A DNA stretch of 64,000 nucleotides from Arachis hypogaea (taxonomy: Eukaryota > Streptophyta > Magnoliopsida > Fabales > Fabaceae): the NCBI RefSeq assembly GCF_003086295.3, contig NC_092043.1:51426598-51490597 (forward strand), written 5' to 3'. Position numbers and translations under genes: made by a program. The notes under the pieces were generated by a model that was given only the letters and a program-made list of their open reading frames with translations, was not told the origin of the DNA and did no database searches. This document shows positions 62,289 through 64,000 of this stretch, one piece after another. The stretch's first letter is position 1. Every line of letters starts with the position of its first letter.

Positions 62289-63240
62289 AAAGCTTAATTT
62301 GGTAAAGTTTTTACTTTTTGAAAGTAGCTTATGAAAGCTATCTTCTAAAAGACAGCTTTTTAAAAGCTGCAATACTTGCATTTGGTAAAATCAAATTAAA
62401 AATTATTTTTAATAAGTATAAGCACCACAATTGTGTTTGGTAAAATATTTTTTAAAACTTAAAAGAATTATAATAAACATGTTTATAACGAAGAATAATT
62501 TCTTTTTTCAAATTTTATAAAATTTTATATAATATTTTAAAATAAAATAATTTTAAAATAAAAAATTATTTTATATATTGGCTCACTTTTACTGATCACA
62601 AAAAATGGGACACATATCTCAAATAAACTACTCTTATGATTATATATGTATTTTTACACATGTATATACATATTGTTATTATAATTTTGACTAATATTCA
62701 TGCAAAGAAAATTTTATGATTGATTTTCATAAACCAAGTCCACCTCTTCACATTTCAAAGAACAGATACAAAACAAACAAACATCATAGATCTACTGAAA
62801 AAATACAAAAACAACACACACAAAAATAATATAAATGGATAGAAATTCATACCTAATATGTGATAGAGATGTATTTGTGTTAAAATTTGTGAAGAATAGG
62901 ATGAAAAATAAAAAATATATAAAGACTGTGTTAGAATTTGTGAAGATTAGGATGAGAAGTTAGAAATATATGAAAATTTCAATGGCAATATAATAGCGGA
63001 GAATATATGCGAGAAAATAAATAAAATTTGATAAGTATAAGTCAACTTTAAAAAGCTCCCACTTATGTGCTTTGAAAAGCACCCATAACTTTTAAAAGTC
63101 GTAAGCACAAGCACTTGAATTTTTTAATTTACCAATGTAAAATGAGGTGTTTATACTTTTTAAAAGTACAAACATCTCTTAAAAAATATTTACCAAACCA
63201 AACATCTTTTAAAAAATCTTTACCAAACCAAGCCTAAAGC
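62289..63240. mobile_element. Non-autonomous DNA transposon-like element (about 950 bp)
   Basis: The left end AGCTTAATTTGGTAAAGTTT and the complement of the right end GCTTTAGGCTTGGTTTGGTA are similar inverted ends. The right end has the unit TTTACCAAACCAAACATCTT / TTTACCAAACCAAGCC doubled. Subterminal AAAAGCT and AGCACTT words recur on both sides. Non-coding. Confidence 0.55.
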
Positions 63241-64000
63241 ATAAACACTTTTTCTATAAATTTTACTAAACCCATCTGTACAGAGTCCTATGAGAATGGG
63301 TAAAACTGTTAAAGTATATCCCTTGTTTAACATATTTTATTGTAAAAATAAAATATTAAACTTGCAATGACAATAGATGCATAAGAAATAGAATATTAAG
63401 CTTTTTTATATTAACGGTGTCTCTATATATTACTTAGCAATATGTTAAGCTAATTAATTTTTTTAATATTTATAAATAGTAATACTTGATTTCTAAAATG
63501 AAAAGGTCATAGAGATACATACTTCTTATCAATAGTCGATGGATGATATAATTCTGGAGCCATTGCAAAAGAAAGTTCTATTGGAAGACATGACTTTTTG
63601 GATAAGCTTATTATTATCTTTCTACTTTTGATTTTTTTTTAAATTAATTGTTATACATTATTTCTACCTTCAATTATTATTATATGCCATATTAACTTTT
63701 AGGAATAATTTTTTAGAGATTTTTTCAATTATTAGAAAATCAAAAAATAATTTTGGTTCTTTTAATAAATTGAAATTTCAATTTTAAAATTTAAAATATC
63801 TATCAATAACTTCTCAGATCAGACGCACACTTTTACTATTGCTTTCCATTCTACTAATAATCTTATCTTTCCAAATATGATTCTTTTTCTCTTCTTTTTT
63901 TATTCTATTTCTTATTCGAATTTGTCGATGATAAAAATATTAAACTTGGTCTTTAAAAGACCAACCTTGAAAATGCCAAATTAGTGGCTCAAATGAATTT
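63241..64000. other. Intergenic to window end, no gene recognised
   Basis: AT-rich; nothing supportable. Confidence 0.5.

Overview
The window is plant nuclear DNA, almost certainly from a legume and most likely an Arachis (peanut) species. The signs are AT-rich sequence, genes with GT-AG introns, plant-only gene families (CLE, PSY, RKD, MIF, GT47), and a dense load of MULE, hAT, copia, gypsy and LINE remnants of a kind I recognise from peanut. The species call is inference from remembered repeat families, not from a search.

Host genes are few and widely spaced: a PSY-type sulfated-peptide precursor (7.6-8.1 kb, +, with an apparent frameshift in the signal-peptide exon); a two-exon GDSL esterase/lipase (16.4-15.2 kb, -); a short RKD-type RWP-RK transcription factor (18.0-17.4 kb, -); a CLE45-like peptide precursor (32.0-32.2 kb, +); a two-exon GT47 exostosin-family glycosyltransferase related to ARAD1 (36.1-33.1 kb, -); and a mini zinc finger (MIF) microprotein (55.3-55.1 kb, -). 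They do not form one pathway. Three are very small regulators (two secreted peptides and one microprotein).

Most of the rest is transposon. At 0-2.4 kb is a deleted MULE carrying a plant-mobile-domain gene. At 2.8-4.5 kb is a LINE that has lost its reverse transcriptase. At 10.2-11.0 kb is a small hAT element. At 20.0-26.6 kb is a decayed copia element whose gag is split by a 2.07-kb hAT derivative. At 27.7-29.6 kb is a small copia derivative holding another hAT insertion and a gypsy patch in one LTR. At 39.8-46.6 kb is a three-level nest: a copia fragment holds one MULE-like element and, separately, a hAT element that itself holds a 3.96-kb MULE. At 47.3-49.7 kb is a second LINE, followed by a near-identical second copy of the 2.07-kb hAT derivative. 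At 58.9-62.1 kb is a probable 3.2-kb solo LTR. Many boundaries are fixed by target-site duplications, and several insertions are confirmed because the interrupted reading frame, or a related empty site elsewhere in the window, reads through once the insert is removed.

I found no CRISPR array, operon, rRNA or tRNA gene, and no convincing undescribed defence or metabolic system. The most informative signals are the insertion architecture, the two hAT derivatives that keep identical intron-bearing dimerisation-domain ORFs, and the peptide-hormone genes.
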